A stretch of 20,679 nucleotides of DNA from assembly GCA_020638795.1 (NCBI GenBank), contig JACKHW010000018.1, positions 1 through 20,679 on the forward strand, read 5' to 3'. The notes under the pieces are model-generated. The model saw nothing but the letters and a program-made list of their open reading frames with translations. It did not search any database and was not told the DNA's origin. Shown piece after piece: positions 5,940 through 13,538 of this stretch. The stretch's first letter is position 1, and the number at the start of each line of letters is the position of its first letter. The position numbers and the translations under genes are program-made. Source of the stretch: Planctomycetota bacterium. GTDB lineage: Bacteria > Planctomycetota > UBA1135 > GCA-002748355.

Positions 5940-6064
5940 GTGAAGGTGGCACACGAGCGATCTGCTCAAGTTCGCGACACCGATTGCCGAACACGTCCAT
6001 GTCAGCGGGACGAACGTCCCACCACACATCCCCCCTCCGGACGTGCAATCCCCCTGGAGCAGTC

Positions 6065-7525
6065 ATGGCAGTCGACGCACCGAGCGCTTCCGTTCTCAAT
6101 ACTCCGGTGAACCGCAACAGCATGCCACGCATTCTCGTCGTGGATGACGAAGTCGGAATCCGCGAAGGACTTCAAGCGCTGCTCGCGCAGACCGGAGCTT
6201 GGGTCGAAACCGCTTCGAACTTGCTCGAGGCGTATCGCAGACAAGAGCATCACCCGTTCGATCTCGTCTTCCTCGATCTGCGGCTATCCGGCGAGGATGG
6301 CCTCAGTGGGCTCGATCGCCTTCGTAGTGGACCGACGCCACCCGAAGTCGTGTTGCTGACCGGTCACGGAACGATCCAGGACGCCGTCGAAGCGATGCGC
6401 AAGGGTGCCTGCGACGTCATCGAGAAACCGTTCGAGCCGGCGCATCTCCTCGCTGTCACCGAGCGCTGCCTCGAGACGCGTCGGTTGCGAGTTCGCGTTT
6501 CGCGCCTGCAAGGACGTGTTCGTGAACTGACGTCGACCGAACTCGTCGGACAGAGTGCCGAGATTCGTGAACTGCTCGACCGAGCCTTGCAAGTCGCGAA
6601 GGCGCCCGACACGACGATCTTGATCCAAGGTGAGAGTGGCACGGGCAAAGAACTCGTTGCTCGTTGCATTCACGAGCGATCGAGCCGCGCTGATGGTCCG
6701 TTCGTGGCGGTCAACTGTGCAGCACTCACCGAGAGCCTGCTCGAGGCCGAACTCTTCGGCTACGAAGCGGGTGCCTTCACTGGCGCCTCACGCGAGGGCA
6801 AGGACGGTCTCTTCGCAGCGGCGGAGAACGGAACGTTGCTTCTCGACGAGATCGGCGAAATGCCGCTGAACCTCCAGGTCAAGCTACTGCGCGTTCTGCA
6901 AGAGAAGAGCTATCGACGCGTCGGCGGCGTCAAGGATCGCCCGGCGCGTGTGCGCATCGTTGCAGCAACCAACCGCAAGCTGGGCGAAGAAGTCGCTGCT
7001 GGGCGGTTCCGCGAAGACCTCTACTATCGCCTGCACGTGATCACGCTCGAGGTCCCGCCGCTTCGTGAACGAGTCGACGACGTGCCGCTCTTGGCGCACA
7101 ACTTCCTCGATCTCTTCGGGCGCCAGATGGGCAAGTCGCTCACTGGATTCAGCGAAGACGCGATGGAGACGCTCTGCGAGCACACGTGGCCTGGCAACGT
7201 GCGTGAACTCCGCAATGCGATCGAACATGCAGCCATCCTCTGCCCCGGTGGCCTGATCGAAGAGGCGTATCTTCCGCGTTGGGACGGTGGGTTGCCGGGT
7301 GGAACGGACATGATTCCGCGCGACTCGTTCGCGGTTCCCGACGGCGAGCGGTCCCTGCGGGCGATCGAAAAGCGACTCGTCGACCTCGTGCTCGAAGAGA
7401 CCAACTGGAACATCAGTCGCGCTGCGAGCATTCTCGGGATCAACCGAACGACGCTCTACAACAAGATCAAGCTGCACGATCTCGGTTCGCGCCGCGCGCA
7501 CGGGCGCGGGCGAGTCCCGGTCTAG
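6065..7525 (+). CDS. NtrC-family sigma-54-dependent response regulator (flagellar regulator candidate)
   Basis: A 486-residue transcription factor with three domains. A receiver (about 20-135) has acidic residues D27/D28, phosphoacceptor D71, T99 and K121. An AAA+ sigma-54-interaction domain (about 160-390) has Walker A GESGTGKE (189-196), the sigma-54-contacting GAFTGA loop (236-241) and Walker B LLLDEIGEM (258-266). A Fis-type helix-turn-helix lies at the C-terminus (NISRAASILGINRTTLYNKI). When phosphorylated, such proteins hydrolyse ATP to open sigma-54 promoters. ATG 6065 is preferred over upstream in-frame codons because of GGAG 7 nt before it; ATG 6122 is also possible. The intact phosphorylation site makes it NtrC/FlrC-like, not FleQ-like. 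The kinase gene at 7595 lies 69 nt downstream. Confidence 0.93.
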   Translation: MAVDAPSASVLNTPVNRNSMPRILVVDDEVGIREGLQALLAQTGAWVETASNLLEAYRRQEHHPFDLVFLDLRLSGEDGLSGLDRLRSGPTPPEVVLLTGHGTIQDAVEAMRKGACDVIEKPFEPAHLLAVTERCLETRRLRVRVSRLQGRVRELTSTELVGQSAEIRELLDRALQVAKAPDTTILIQGESGTGKELVARCIHERSSRADGPFVAVNCAALTESLLEAELFGYEAGAFTGASREGKDGLFAAAENGTLLLDEIGEMPLNLQVKLLRVLQEKSYRRVGGVKDRPARVRIVAATNRKLGEEVAAGRFREDLYYRLHVITLEVPPLRERVDDVPLLAHNFLDLFGRQMGKSLTGFSEDAMETLCEHTWPGNVRELRNAIEHAAILCPGGLIEEAYLPRWDGGLPGGTDMIPRDSFAVPDGERSLRAIEKRLVDLVLEETNWNISRAASILGINRTTLYNKIKLHDLGSRRAHGRGRVPV

Positions 7526-7594
7526 AACGCACTCTGCCAGGACGCAGTACTCGTAGTACCGAATCTCCAAACTTCATGACAGGAAGTTCGCGTC

Positions 7595-8299
7595 ATGACC
7601 GCAGTCGCAGAAGCTTTCGCGATCTCCCGCAGCACCAAGTCGGCCACGAAGCGCGCGCGTGATCGTGCTGCTCCGTCCGAGTTCGTGAGCTTGGCAGGAA
7701 TGCTGGGCCATGAACTCAAGAACCCTCTGGCATCCGCGATTACCAATATCGCTGTCGCGGCGGAGTTCTGCGAAGCGGACGATCCGCGTCGTTCGTTCAT
7801 CGATCGCGCATCGATCGACTTGGAGCGTGTGCGGACCCTGCTCGCCTCGTGCCTCGACCTCGCGCGCTCCGAATCCGTGCGTCCGTGCGACGTCGAGCTC
7901 CGTGAGTTCGTCGTTCGGTTCAGCGCGCCCGATGTCACCGTCGACATCGACCCTGCGTGCACCCGAGTCGCGCCGCTCGATCCGAATCTGGTCCAACGTG
8001 CGATCGAGAACGTCATCGAGAATGCGCGACGCGAGTCGGCATCGATCCACGTGCGTGTCGAGTCGACGCGAAGTCATGTGTCGTTCGCGATCGAGGACGA
8101 TGGTCCCGGTATCGACGCAGCGCGTCACGAATCGATCTTCGAGCCGTTCCAGAGTGGACGGAATGGTACGGGGCTCGGACTGTTCTTCGTCCGGCGGGTG
8201 TGCAATGCCCATGGTGGTGCAGTGCGTGTCGCTCCAGCGAAGTCGGGCGGTGTTCGCTTCGAACTCGTGTTCCCAATCGAACCGTCGCCTCGAGCATGA
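7595..8299 (+). CDS. Soluble histidine kinase without a sensor domain
   Basis: A 234-residue kinase with only the transmitter core. The H-box LGHELKNPL carries the phosphorylated H39, the N-box IENVIENARR is at 138-147, the D/G1-box EDDGPGID at 167-174 and the G2-box NGTGLGL at 190-196. There is no membrane segment, PAS or GAF domain; the first 27 residues are short and basic. It must therefore receive its signal from a partner protein or act as a phosphorelay partner. ATG 7595 has AGGAAG upstream; ATG 7576 is out of frame. It lies between the NtrC-type regulator and a receiver protein, either of which could be its substrate. The shortness and lack of a sensor are unusual for a complete kinase. 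Confidence 0.88.
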   Translation: MTAVAEAFAISRSTKSATKRARDRAAPSEFVSLAGMLGHELKNPLASAITNIAVAAEFCEADDPRRSFIDRASIDLERVRTLLASCLDLARSESVRPCDVELREFVVRFSAPDVTVDIDPACTRVAPLDPNLVQRAIENVIENARRESASIHVRVESTRSHVSFAIEDDGPGIDAARHESIFEPFQSGRNGTGLGLFFVRRVCNAHGGAVRVAPAKSGGVRFELVFPIEPSPRA

Positions 8300-8314
8300 A
8301 TGGAGGCGCATCCG

Positions 8315-9019
8315 ATGTTCGGAATCGACGTGATGTTGGTCGACGACGAGGACGGCGTTCGCACGGCCTTGGCGGAGTTCCTACGTCTGCACGGATATCG
8401 CGTCGTCGATGTCGACAGTGTCCGCGATGCACTCGAAACCCTCTCGGTCACGCGGCCTCGGATGTTGATCTGCGACGAGAGGCTCGGTGACGCATCGGGA
8501 ATGGTGGTCATCGAGGACTACGCGAAGAAGACGGATGCAGGCCGCGCGGCACTGAGCACTGCCGACGAACGTCCCGACGTGACGCGGTTCTTGGTCGCGC
8601 ATCCGAACGTCGATCGACTTCCGAAACCACTCGCTCCCAAGGCCTTGCTGGCCTGGGTCGAGAAGGCAGTGAACTGGACCGGCTCCGATGAACAGGATGG
8701 TTCGCGTCGACGGAAGCCTCTCGAGCAGGTAATCGATGACGAGGTATTGCGTCGACGCGTCGAGAGCATTCTCGAGTGGTTGTCACCGTCCGAAGTCTGC
8801 GCGCTCGTCGTCGAGGAGAGTTGGATTCGTATCGAGGTCGAATCGCATCACGCGAACACGCTCGATCGTGCGTCGCGGAGCTTGCCACGCGGATGTGACA
8901 TCTGGCCTCTCGAACGAGTTGGCAGATTCGCGCTTCGCATTCACAGAATCGACCAACCAGAGCAGACGACTTCTAGGTCCATGTTCTGGGCGGCACCTCT
9001 TCGAGAGGTGGCTCCGTGA
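8315..9019 (+). CDS. Receiver-domain response regulator with an unknown C-terminal domain
   Basis: A 234-residue protein. Residues 1-120 are a CheY-like receiver with D10/D11, phosphoacceptor D54 (LICDERLGD), S81/T82 and K104 (RLPKPL). After a charged linker, residues 140-234 form a mixed alpha/beta tail (LEWLSPSEVCALVVEES, then RIEVESHH) that matches no output domain I recognise; there is no helix-turn-helix, AAA+, GGDEF or HD-GYP motif. The frame is open from ATG 8300, directly after the kinase stop, but GGAGG at 8302-8306 ideally serves ATG 8315, so the latter is preferred. The next gene starts inside its stop codon. It could be the target of the small kinase or a phosphate sink. Confidence 0.82.
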   Translation: MFGIDVMLVDDEDGVRTALAEFLRLHGYRVVDVDSVRDALETLSVTRPRMLICDERLGDASGMVVIEDYAKKTDAGRAALSTADERPDVTRFLVAHPNVDRLPKPLAPKALLAWVEKAVNWTGSDEQDGSRRRKPLEQVIDDEVLRRRVESILEWLSPSEVCALVVEESWIRIEVESHHANTLDRASRSLPRGCDIWPLERVGRFALRIHRIDQPEQTTSRSMFWAAPLREVAP

Positions 9020-9741
9020 GAAAACCGAAGCGAAAGCGCGAATGGCGCAGCCTGGATTCGGCCGTAGCGGCAGTGCTCGTCGCCAACGTGTTGTTGCTCG
9101 CCGCCATCGTTTCATGGCCAGGAGAGCCCGCGCGTTCAGGGCCGTCGCAGCAGGGTCCCTCGAGTGTCACGGACGACGGCACCGCCGGCACCTCGGGCAC
9201 GGATGAGACTGTTGGTCCCGTTGGCGTCGACGGTTCTCGCGTACCGCTGTTGCCTCGAAACGAGCTGTGGCAGCGATCTCAGAAAGAAGCAGCTGCAGGA
9301 CGGCTCCAAGCCGCGATCAGTTCATTGCAGCTCCTGTTGCGCGAAGAACCACGCATGGGTGAAGTCCCACGTCGCGCGGTATGGCTACAGCTGTCGTATC
9401 TCGCAGGGATCGCCGGCCGTGACGAGGACGCAGCGCGTTGGCTACGACTGTCGAAAGCGAGTCTCGAAGGCGGTTTGGTCCCCGAAGAGCTCCTGCGTCT
9501 CGCACGCGAAGCCGCGAGCGCGAGAGACTGGAGTGAGTCTCGGCGCTATGCAGCGCGTTTCCTGCTGCAGAAGCGTCAGCTCGCCGGCGATTCCGAGGCG
9601 ATGGTCGCCGAGGCGTACATGCTGCTCGCGGACGGTTATCGCGACCAAGCGGAAGTTCTGTCCTCCGACACAGGGATCAACGCACCGATCGATGCCTCCG
9701 GATCATCGGAGCGCAGCGATTCGAACGAGGTCAAGCGATGA
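9016..9741 (+). CDS. Membrane-anchored protein with TPR-like helices, unknown function
   Basis: A 241-residue protein with a basic N-terminus (MRKPKRKREWR) and one hydrophobic helix at about 14-34, giving an inner-membrane anchor with the rest outside the cytoplasm. Residues 38-75 are a Gly/Ser/Thr-rich linker. Residues 80-215 are helical with TPR-like spacing (AAGRLQAAISSLQLLLREEP, GRDEDAARWLRLSKA, DWSESRRYAARFLLQ). The start is GTG 9016, overlapping the preceding stop as GTGA, with GAGAGG upstream. It begins a three-gene block of exported helical-repeat proteins inside the regulatory operon. Such TPR proteins often act as assembly scaffolds; here the partner is unknown, and a flagellar motor or envelope role is inferred from position only. 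Confidence 0.75.
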   Translation: MRKPKRKREWRSLDSAVAAVLVANVLLLAAIVSWPGEPARSGPSQQGPSSVTDDGTAGTSGTDETVGPVGVDGSRVPLLPRNELWQRSQKEAAAGRLQAAISSLQLLLREEPRMGEVPRRAVWLQLSYLAGIAGRDEDAARWLRLSKASLEGGLVPEELLRLAREAASARDWSESRRYAARFLLQKRQLAGDSEAMVAEAYMLLADGYRDQAEVLSSDTGINAPIDASGSSERSDSNEVKR

Positions 9742-11399
9742 ACACGGTCCGACACGTCGTGAGGCTCGCGGTTGCGTGCGTCGTCGCGGCGCTGTTCGCA
9801 TTGAGGCCGGCACCGGCTCGAGCTGCACTCGCGATCCAGGATCGTCCTCTCTTCGAAGTCGTCGAGACGCTCGGAACATTGCGTTACGTGGCAGCCAATC
9901 GTTCCGGCGTGTCGGCATCCACAGCGTTGCGAACACTCGAGGCGATGGGCGTCTTCGTGCTTCATTTCGAAGATCCCGAGCTCGTCAATCTGCTCGAGCG
10001 CAACACGATGACTCTGTCGTTCGATCGCATGGAAGCCGTCGCAGTCGCCGAACTCTGCGCGGTCGCATCCGGGCTCGACTTGATCACGGAGCGACAGCCG
10101 CCGGTCGGTGGCAATCCTGGAAACCTCGTCGCGACGGTCGTCCGTGCTCCGGTGCCAGACACGGATGCCGGGCGGGAGCGATTGCTCGACTGGGGTTTGC
10201 GCTGGTATCGGAACCTACTCGAGAACGAGCTTTCGAGCGCGCGTATCAACGCCAACATCGAAGCGAAGATCCGTATCGACTCGGCATTGCTCGATATGGC
10301 CCGTGGCAATTGGTCGGCGGCCGCAGGTGGCTTTCGTTGGCTCGTGGATTCCAATCCAACGCATCCGTGGGTTCCAGAGGCCCTGCTGCGCGAAGCGCAA
10401 TGCCGACTTTCGGCTGGTGAGGCGAGCGATGCTGCCCAGCGTGCGGCGCGTGTGATGAAGCTCTATCGTGACGACCCGGTCGGCGCGAAGGCCGCGACCG
10501 TGTATGCGCGTGCGGCCTTGGATCAGCATCGGCACGAGGTCGAAGCCGGGCGTTTCATCGCTGCATCGACGTTGCTCGACTCGTTGGTCATCGAGATCGA
10601 ACTCTTCCTTCCGAGCTTCCGAGATCGTGCCGAATACCCCGAGGTCTTACTGTTGCTCGGTGAAGCTCAACGTCGACGAGGCAAGGCCGACTTGGTTGTC
10701 GATGCGCTCGCACGACTCGAGTCCGTCGCGGATCCGATCCTGTTGCCCCAGCAGCAATGGGCTTCGACGACGTTCTTGCGCGGATGCGCCGGAATCATGC
10801 TCGGCGACTTCGACCGAGGGCGCGAGCGCTTGTGGCAGTTCTTGCGGATGGCGCCGCAAGATAGTCGCGCAGGGATCGCCTGGTTGACGATCGCACAAGC
10901 CGAACTGAGTTTCGATCCACTCGAAGCGATGTTCGCTGCGCGGAAAGCCGCCGAGAAGACGACGTTCTTGACTGCCGCCGAGCGCGGCCAGGCTCTGACG
11001 ATCGAAGCGAAGGCGGCTCTCCTGCTCGGTGATACCCAAGGCGCGGTCGAACGTCTCGAGCGGGTGATCCGCGATCGAGGTCCGCGCAACGTACCGGATC
11101 TCGCTGTCGAGGTCGGCAAGGCGTTCATGGCACATGGCTCCTTGGAAAGGGCGAAGTCGATCGTCCTGCCGTTGCAGGACGAACTCGGTATCCACGCCGA
11201 TCGCGCACGAGTGATCATCCTCGAATCCGAGATGCGTCAGGGGCAGCCGGGTGTCGTCGTGCGTCTCGCGCCGCGCTTTGCCGCACGCACGACGGATGCA
11301 GCTTCGCAGGTCGCAATATCGACGCTGGTCGGTGACGCGTATCGCGCGCTCGGCATGAAGTCCGAAGCAGCACGCGCTTACGACGGGAGGATTCGGTGA
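9738..11399 (+). CDS. Exported TPR-repeat protein with an N-terminal STN-like region
   Basis: A 553-residue protein with a classical signal peptide (MNTVRHVVRLAVACVVAALF, ending ARA before Ala, cleavage near residue 29). Residues 34-120 resemble a short secretin/TonB N-terminal (STN) fold, with the stretch MTLSFDRMEAVAVAELCAVA typical of it; this is a weak visual match. From about 150 to the end it is all helical with repeated TPR-type pairs (GNWSAAAGGFRWLVDSNPTH, GDFDRGRERLWQFLRMAP, GDTQGAVERLERVIRD, ALGMKSEAARAYD). ATG overlaps the previous stop as ATGA. It is probably periplasmic, acting as a scaffold with its two neighbours. TPR-rich periplasmic proteins PflA/PflB in Campylobacter support the flagellar motor, which makes a similar role conceivable but unproven. 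Confidence 0.75.
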   Translation: MNTVRHVVRLAVACVVAALFALRPAPARAALAIQDRPLFEVVETLGTLRYVAANRSGVSASTALRTLEAMGVFVLHFEDPELVNLLERNTMTLSFDRMEAVAVAELCAVASGLDLITERQPPVGGNPGNLVATVVRAPVPDTDAGRERLLDWGLRWYRNLLENELSSARINANIEAKIRIDSALLDMARGNWSAAAGGFRWLVDSNPTHPWVPEALLREAQCRLSAGEASDAAQRAARVMKLYRDDPVGAKAATVYARAALDQHRHEVEAGRFIAASTLLDSLVIEIELFLPSFRDRAEYPEVLLLLGEAQRRRGKADLVVDALARLESVADPILLPQQQWASTTFLRGCAGIMLGDFDRGRERLWQFLRMAPQDSRAGIAWLTIAQAELSFDPLEAMFAARKAAEKTTFLTAAERGQALTIEAKAALLLGDTQGAVERLERVIRDRGPRNVPDLAVEVGKAFMAHGSLERAKSIVLPLQDELGIHADRARVIILESEMRQGQPGVVVRLAPRFAARTTDAASQVAISTLVGDAYRALGMKSEAARAYDGRIR

Positions 11400-12409
11400 T
11401 CGGATCTCGTGCGCGCCGCGTCCGATTCGCGTCCTTTGCAACGTTCCTCTGCATCGCCGTGTGCCAGAGGCCTGCGTCGTCGCAGTCCTTCGAATTGCGA
11501 GAGTCGATCGAAGGCAAGCTTCAGCGTCTGCGCGGCGAACTCAAGCAACTACAGCACAAGCACGAGGTCGTGTCGCAACGGTGGCTGGATCTCGTACGGC
11601 GCCGCATCTCGCACGACTTGTTGGTCCCAATCAGCGAGGACGATCTTCTCGCGGGAATCCCGGCCGGCGATCCACTGCAACGCGAGTCGCTCGAAAAGCA
11701 GCTCGTCGAAGCCACCGAGACGACGCGTGCTCTTCGAGAGGCATTGCAGGCCATGCGTCACGATCTCGGTCGTGCCGTTGCATCCTACGGAACGACGACG
11801 CCGAGCGGCGACGCGACGCAATACGCTCCTTCACCGGCCGGTGCGACGAGCAACGATACGGACACGACGAACCGCGCGACCACCGATCACGCCGTCGAGT
11901 CGACCGTTCCCGAAGACGTCAGTCGCTTTTTCAAGGTGCCGCGCCATACGAAGTCCGAGCAGGACGAGTTGTTGCACGGTCCGCTCCCGTTCGCATTCGA
12001 CGAAGTCGCGAGTTCGCTGCCGAGCGACGCGAACGTGATCGTCATCGCGCCGTCGGATCGCGTCTTGCGTCGAGTACAAAGCCTTCTCGATGCGGGGCTG
12101 ACACGCCGCGCACTCGAAGTCATTCGCGCAGCGGCGCCGGACGAAGCATCGCGCCCTCTCGCACTGCGTTTCTTGGAGGCCAAAGTCCTCGAGGCACGTG
12201 GTGCGAACAGTGATGCAGAAGTCATCTACGACGCGTTGATCGAGCGCGATCAAGAGCCGATCGAAAAGCAAGACGACACGACGAGTAGCGACACGGCGAC
12301 GAGAGACGGTCCGTGGGCCCGGGCGAGCCGAACGGCGCGCGATGCCTCGCGTTTCGAGAAGCGCGTCACCGTCGACTCGCTTCCCAAGACCGATGGGATC
12401 AAGTGGTGA
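11396..12409 (+). CDS. Exported coiled-coil/TPR protein with CpoB-like domain order, unknown function
   Basis: A 337-residue protein with a signal peptide (hydrophobic core FASFATFLCIAVC, probable cleavage near SSQS). An N-terminal coiled coil follows (about 35-120: ESIEGKLQRLRGELKQLQHK and EKQLVEATETTRALREALQA). Next comes a Thr/Ser/Asp-rich linker (about 125-170), then a helical pair around 215-285 that looks like one or two TPR units (DAGLTRRALEVIRAAAPDEA). The order signal, coiled coil, linker, TPR recalls the periplasmic protein CpoB/YbgF, but similarity is architectural only. GTG 11396 overlaps the preceding stop as GTGA. It closes the exported trio; the kinase gene starts 4 nt after its stop. 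Confidence 0.72.
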   Translation: MIGSRARRVRFASFATFLCIAVCQRPASSQSFELRESIEGKLQRLRGELKQLQHKHEVVSQRWLDLVRRRISHDLLVPISEDDLLAGIPAGDPLQRESLEKQLVEATETTRALREALQAMRHDLGRAVASYGTTTPSGDATQYAPSPAGATSNDTDTTNRATTDHAVESTVPEDVSRFFKVPRHTKSEQDELLHGPLPFAFDEVASSLPSDANVIVIAPSDRVLRRVQSLLDAGLTRRALEVIRAAAPDEASRPLALRFLEAKVLEARGANSDAEVIYDALIERDQEPIEKQDDTTSSDTATRDGPWARASRTARDASRFEKRVTVDSLPKTDGIKW

Positions 12410-12413
12410 TCGC

Positions 12414-13538
12414 ATGAGTGGGCTTCACGAAGTCGATGACGCGCCATGGACCGAGCTGCTGTCGCGCTACGAGACGACGGCGACCAGGCTCGAGAGCGCG
12501 TACGCCGAACTCCGATCCCATGCGGTTCGCATCGAGGGCGAACTTGCCGACAAGAACCGTCTACTCGCCGCCAGCGTCGAAGAGATGGATCGTGTCCTCG
12601 AGGCACTGCCACTCGCGGTGTTCCGACAGCGTGGTGCGGTGATCTCACCCATCAATGCCGCAGCCCGAATCGTTCTCGCGACGCACGGGCGTGTTCCTGC
12701 GTTGCATGGCGGTCCCGAATCGGTCGTCACCGAGATCGGGGTCGACGGCAAGTCGCGGTGCTTCGAAGGGAGGACGGTCCCGACCGATGACGGCGCACTC
12801 GTGTTCTTGGAAGACCGAACGCGACAGATCGCGATGGAATCGGAATTGCGACGCCTCGAGCGCCTCGGTGGCCTCGCAGAACTCGCACTCGGCATCGCGC
12901 ACGAGATACGGAATCCGCTCAACGGCCTGGCGGGCTTCGCCAGCTTACTACACCGAACCCCCGAGTCGCCGCGGGTATCCGAATGGGCGGGGAAGATCGC
13001 CGAGGGATCACGTCGCGTCGAATCGATCGTGCGCGACCTTTTGGACTTCGCGCGACCGGAGCGCGCCGCAGAGACCGTCGCGTTGCAGATCGCCGAATGG
13101 TTCGAAGTCGCTGCGCGCGAGCTTCCGGTCGATATCGACGCCGAGACGGGCCTCGTTCGTGTCGTGGGATCACGGGGACCGCTCGAACAGGTCTTGTCCA
13201 ACTTGACTCGAAACAGCAAAGAGGCAGGAGCCACTCGATGCAGGGTTTGCAAACTCGTTCATGGTGCCGAGTCGGTGGGAGCCGAGTCGGTGACGATTCG
13301 TATCAGCGATGACGGACCCGGCATCGATCCGACCGTCGCGGGGCGCATCTTCGACCCGTTCGTCGGGACGAAAGAGCGTGGATCCGGACTCGGACTCGCC
13401 TTCGCCGCGCGGGCGATCGAGCGCATGGGGGGCGCATTGCGCCTCGCTTCGGAACAGGGCGCCGCTGATCTTCCCGGTGCAGCGTTCGAACTGACACTTC
13501 GATTGGCGCACGACGCTCGCACTGAGAACGGCGCATGA
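12414..13538 (+). CDS. PAS-type cytoplasmic histidine kinase, FlrB/FleS-like
   Basis: A 374-residue sensor kinase with no membrane segment. It begins with a coiled coil (about 15-62), followed by a PAS-like domain (about 60-138: ALPLAVFRQRGAVISPINAA, then LVFLEDRTRQ). The dimerisation domain has the H-box GIAHEIRNPLNG with H163. The ATPase domain has N-box LEQVLSNLTRNSKEA (257-271), D/G1-box SDDGPGID (298-305) and G2-box GSGLGL (323-328). Coiled coil plus PAS without membrane helices is the layout of FleS/FlrB kinases that sense flagellar assembly. ATG 12414, 4 nt after the previous stop, is chosen; an in-frame ATG at 12342 would overlap that gene. Its stop overlaps the regulator start as ATGA, marking an operonic kinase-regulator pair. 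Confidence 0.92.
   Translation: MSGLHEVDDAPWTELLSRYETTATRLESAYAELRSHAVRIEGELADKNRLLAASVEEMDRVLEALPLAVFRQRGAVISPINAAARIVLATHGRVPALHGGPESVVTEIGVDGKSRCFEGRTVPTDDGALVFLEDRTRQIAMESELRRLERLGGLAELALGIAHEIRNPLNGLAGFASLLHRTPESPRVSEWAGKIAEGSRRVESIVRDLLDFARPERAAETVALQIAEWFEVAARELPVDIDAETGLVRVVGSRGPLEQVLSNLTRNSKEAGATRCRVCKLVHGAESVGAESVTIRISDDGPGIDPTVAGRIFDPFVGTKERGSGLGLAFAARAIERMGGALRLASEQGAADLPGAAFELTLRLAHDARTENGA

Larger units (their letters stand above)
5593..6064. other. 472-bp divergent intergenic region between the filament cluster and the regulatory operon
   Basis: No gene is supported here on either strand; the frames that stay open are Arg/Ser-rich shadows. The region must carry the promoters for the minus-strand flagellin gene and for the plus-strand NtrC-type regulator gene. 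Three visible structures are listed separately: the palindrome at 5740-5760, the sigma-28-like element at 5893-5921 and the hairpin with T-tract at 5914-5939. A plus-strand TGGCAC at 5947-5952 resembles a sigma-54 -24 box but lacks a -12 GC at the right distance. Confidence 0.65.

Noticed and set aside
5947..5966. TGGCAC as a sigma-54 -24 box for the regulator gene at 6065
   Set aside because: No GC lies 10 nt after the GG; the nearest TGC is 4 nt too far.
5903..6064. A 54-codon N-terminal extension of the NtrC-type regulator
   Set aside because: The extension is Arg/Ser/Cys-rich and unlike a receiver N-terminus, it would start within the hairpin region, and ATG 6065 has a good ribosome binding site.
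5659..6132. Minus-strand frame of about 157 codons in the divergent region
   Set aside because: No ribosome binding site or protein-like pattern; it overlaps the start of the regulator gene and is probably chance.
11396..11490. Lipoprotein signal in the 337-aa protein (IAVC)
   Set aside because: Valine directly before the cysteine does not fit the lipobox, which needs Gly, Ala or Ser; an ordinary signal peptide is more likely.
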